A stretch of DNA of 6,992 bases from Acidobacteriota bacterium (GTDB lineage Bacteria; Acidobacteriota; Aminicenantia; Aminicenantales; Saccharicenantaceae), in assembly GCA_003476685.1 (NCBI GenBank), contig DMVN01000178.1, positions 1 to 6,992 on the forward strand, written 5' to 3'. Positions 5,504-6,992 of this stretch are shown here, one piece after another. Made by a program: the position numbers and the translations under genes. The notes under the pieces were generated by a model. It ran no database searches. It was given only the letters and a program-made list of their open reading frames with translations, and had not been told where the DNA came from. Numbering within the stretch: position 1 is the stretch's first letter; each line of letters opens with the position of its first letter.

Positions 5504-5728
5504 TCAGATAATCTTCAGCAGACAGTTGCCCAGAGCGATGTCGCAGAGAGTCAGAGCCAGAGTGGTCCTGACTACGCCCAGGTCTGAATCCAGGGCCCGG
5601 GCCCGGCACCTTTCCCAGTTGTCCCAGCAGGAATCAGCCGGATTCTGGGTCTGGCCGGCCAGTGGAATAAAAGAGAGTGTTGAAAAGATAACCAGTGCGG
5701 TCAGGGTGACGGCCAATGCCTTTTTCAT
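5504..5728 (-). CDS. Small secreted four-cysteine peptide (first copy)
   Basis: This is a 74-residue precursor, paralogous to the next gene. The signal peptide is MKKALAVTLTALVIFSTLSF (1-20), with cleavage probable around PLAGQ (22-26). The mature part of about 48 residues has C34, C41, C62 and C69, the same C-x6-C-x20-C-x6-C spacing as its neighbour. Shared positions include D-S-C, W38, C-R-A, the T-T pair, L-T-x-C-D and the last cysteine. Signal and turn sequences differ much more, so the cysteine frame looks selected. The ATG has AAGGAGG five bases upstream (5734-5740), the strongest ribosome binding site of the operon, consistent with high expression as first gene. Upstream is a 479-base gene-free stretch. 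No glycine-glycine leader or bacteriocin modification enzyme is visible, so Sec export is the simplest reading. Function is unknown. Confidence 0.8.
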   Translation of the reverse strand: MKKALAVTLTALVIFSTLSFIPLAGQTQNPADSCWDNWERCRARALDSDLGVVRTTLALTLCDIALGNCLLKII

Positions 5729-5733
5729 GTTAA

Positions 5734-5740
5734 CCTCCTT
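5734..5740 (-). promoter_or_regulatory. Strong ribosome binding site of the first peptide gene
   Basis: AAGGAGG on the minus strand, five bases before the ATG at 5726-5728, within a longer AAAGGAGGTTAAC context closely matching the anti-Shine-Dalgarno sequence. Confidence 0.8.
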
Positions 5741-5801
5741 TCGACTTCTTCAGGAGCAAGCGGCGTGCCAGCCTGTCCCCGACCCAAAACTTCCACCTAC
5801 T

Positions 5802-5830
5802 TTAATACAGACCTGCTTTCAGACAAAAAA
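5802..5830 (-). promoter_or_regulatory. Possible promoter of the peptide operon
   Basis: On the minus strand TATTAA (5802-5807), preceded directly by CTG, could be a -10 box, with the T-rich run at about 5825-5830 as a poor -35. Start of transcription would give a leader of about 65 bases. The match is weak, but some promoter must lie in this region because the strand-matched upstream gene ends at 6208. Confidence 0.25.
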
Positions 5831-6177
5831 TTCTCATTGCAGGAACGAAAAACTAAGAATTATTTTGATAGCAACAGGGAGAAAAGCGGGAACTCTGGAG
5901 TTAGGGTCCGGGACTAACAACAATGAAAATAATCAGGTTGGTAGAGGGCCAGAGGTTTTTCTGGCTGATTAAGCTTACCGGGCCGACAGGTAAATAAAAG
6001 TTAACCTGCTCCAGCGAAATGACAATAAGAGTTTCCCTCAGGCTTAAGGGCGGTTTTCTTAAACCGACAGCTATGAAAAGCACGGAGGCTTACAGCCGGT
6101 TTCGGCCAGTTAGAGGCGTGGGTTCAGACCCTTTGGAAATAATGGATCGCTATTGCTGCTCAATAATCTAGCCCATC

Positions 6178-6195
6178 CCGACCGGTCGGTTTTTT
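6178..6195 (+). terminator. Palindrome followed by T6 on the plus strand (terminator-like)
   Basis: CCGACCGGTCGG (6178-6189) is a perfect 12-base palindrome followed by TTTTTT (6190-6195). As a hairpin it can form only four pairs around CCGG, so it is weak. It points against all genes here and would stop plus-strand transcription before it runs antisense into the aminopeptidase gene. It could instead be a regulator site. Confidence 0.25.
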
Positions 6196-6207
6196 CCCGG
6201 CAGCCGG

Positions 6208-6992
6208 TTAAATCAGGAACTTTCCGTTCTTGGCTATATATTTCCCCTTGGCGATAATGGTCACCTTGTCTACCAGGGCATCATAATGATGCTTGCTCTT
6301 ATTTTTGCCTATTCCGTAGGAATCACCGATGGCAAAATGGACGGTGCCGAAGGCTTTTTCCGCTTCCAGCATGTTGGGGCAGATGCGGGCCCCGGGGTTG
6401 GTGCCGATGCCGAATTCGCCGATCATAAAACCGGTCTGGTCAGAGCCGATGTTTTTAACGATGGCCTCAATACCTTTACCTTTCCAGCGCACCAACCGTC
6501 CTTCCTTGAACTCCATCTCACCGTGACCCAGCTTGTCGTCAATCAGGCTGATGACCAGCTTGCCGGTAAAGGTCTCTTCTACCGGGCAGGTGTAGCATTC
6601 GCCGGCCGGCAGGTTGCCGTGCTTGCCTTTCTTACCGATATCACCGTTGTCGTTGTGCCATTCCCGGCCCTTGACGCTAAAAGTGATGTTGGTCCCGGCT
6701 TCGTTTTCGATGATTACCCGGTCGGCATCTTTCATCGCTCTGATGACCTTTTTAGTGAACTCGTTCATTTTAGTGAAATCAATGTTGACCAGCCTCTCCA
6801 TCATATCCACGGTGATGCCGGGCATCATGCAGATGCGGCTGAGCTTCATGCCCTGGCTGACCATAAAACCGCGGAAGGGCTTTTCCTCAATCCTGGCCTC
6901 CAGCAGGTAGGTGATGACGTCGGCTTTCTCAGTCAGCAGCTTGAATAATTTAGTGGGTTCGGTGATGGGCCGCAGGGTCTCGGTCATCAGGT
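6208..6992 (-). CDS. M29-type metallo-aminopeptidase (thermophilic/leucyl aminopeptidase T-like), N-terminus cut by right edge
   Basis: About 260 C-terminal residues are visible. The frame continues upstream through the ATG at 6985-6987 without a stop, and family members are about 320-410 residues, so the true start lies outside the window. Counting from that ATG, EAGTNITFSVKGREW (96-110) and GNLPAGECYTCPVEETFTG (124-142) are the conserved substrate-side blocks. The metal site is recognisable: E191 in IGEFGIGTNPGA, E210 in LEAEKAFGTVHFAIG, H217 in the same block, and H234-Y-D236 in KSKHHYDAL. These correspond to the two-metal ligands of M29 aminopeptidases, so the enzyme should be active. It removes N-terminal residues from peptides, probably in the cytoplasm. 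The stop is TAA at 6208-6210. No clear terminator follows on this strand, and the peptide operon begins 479 bases later. Family assignment is strong. Confidence 0.88.
   Translation of the reverse strand, partial: LMTETLRPITEPTKLFKLLTEKADVITYLLEARIEEKPFRGFMVSQGMKLSRICMMPGITVDMMERLVNIDFTKMNEFTKKVIRAMKDADRVIIENEAGTNITFSVKGREWHNDNGDIGKKGKHGNLPAGECYTCPVEETFTGKLVISLIDDKLGHGEMEFKEGRLVRWKGKGIEAIVKNIGSDQTGFMIGEFGIGTNPGARICPNMLEAEKAFGTVHFAIGDSYGIGKNKSKHHYDALVDKVTIIAKGKYIAKNGKFLI

Larger units (their letters stand above)
5729..6207. other. 479-base region without a convincing gene
   Basis: This stretch lies between the end of the M29 aminopeptidase gene and the first peptide gene. Open frames here lack ribosome binding sites and use poor starts. 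It contains small hairpins: GCCAGA/TCTGGC (5948-5953 and 5960-5965), CAGGTAA/TTAACCTG with one bulged base (5987-5993 and 6001-6008), CGGTTT/AAACCG (6051-6056 and 6061-6066), and the palindrome plus T-run at 6178-6195. It should include the promoter of the peptide operon near its left end. The remainder could be an untranslated leader, a small RNA or decayed sequence; I cannot tell which. Confidence 0.5.

Noticed and set aside
5487..5609. N-terminal extension of the second peptide (frame open to 5609)
   Set aside because: It overlaps the first peptide gene, is proline/glycine/arginine rich, and would bury the signal peptide that begins at the internal ATG with its own ribosome binding site.
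5901..6083. 60-residue minus-strand frame in the 479-base gap
   Set aside because: It has a GTG start and no ribosome binding site; the hydrophobic run looks incidental and there is no recognisable domain.
6113..6132. GGGTTCAGACCC resembling a tRNA T-arm
   Set aside because: The loop lacks the conserved A58, the stem does not reach five pairs, and no other tRNA arms surround it.
6286..6948. 220-residue plus-strand frame
   Set aside because: It lies antisense to the M29 aminopeptidase, whose conserved metal motifs are all present; this is a codon-bias shadow.

Overview
The window carries six protein genes plus one pair of very small secreted-peptide genes, all read from the minus strand. The moderate G+C content, the many exported proteins (Sec and Tat signals), the strong AAGGAGG-type ribosome binding sites, the 6-bladed beta-propeller next to a redoxin, and the Tat-exported sugar-isomerase-fold protein all suggest a Gram-negative, peptide- and carbohydrate-scavenging bacterium. 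My best guess is an Aminicenantes/Acidobacteriota-like lineage, but this is inference from gene style only. No rRNA, tRNA, transposase, phage gene or CRISPR array is visible.

Layout from right to left, which is the direction of transcription. At 6992-6208 is the C-terminal three quarters of an M29-type metallo-aminopeptidase, cut by the window edge. A 479-base region without a convincing gene follows (6207-5729). Next is a compact operon at 5728-3704: two paralogous 74-residue exported peptides with identical C-x6-C-x20-C-x6-C spacing, a strong intrinsic terminator (5214-5245), an exported 6-bladed beta-propeller protein, and an exported thioredoxin-fold protein with a CHVC motif that overlaps the propeller gene by ATGA. 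After a 242-base gap comes a solitary cytoplasmic protein of 329 residues ending in a HEPN-like domain with an RNDCVH (R-x4-H) motif. A 341-base intergenic region follows, rich in dyads: an 11-bp AT-rich inverted repeat, and a 10-bp repeat that would hide the next ribosome binding site. It precedes a Tat-exported protein of the L-fucose/L-arabinose isomerase fold (2130-661). Last is an exported M14 zinc carboxypeptidase (573-1), cut at the left edge after its HxxE zinc motif and an NPDG segment.

The most interesting unit is the 3704-5728 operon. Two tiny secreted four-cysteine peptides, probably helical hairpins held by two disulfides, are encoded first, followed by a terminator that would make peptide mRNA exceed accessory mRNA. 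The propeller and the envelope redoxin come after it. The architecture recalls, from memory, Bacteroidetes loci in which small secreted NVEALA-type peptides lie beside 6-bladed beta-propeller and TlpA-like genes, but the peptides here are not NVEALA-like in sequence. A role in peptide maturation, redox sensing or secreted-peptide signalling is inference. The two peptidases at the edges and the sugar-isomerase-fold protein fit a scavenging lifestyle but show no direct link to the operon.
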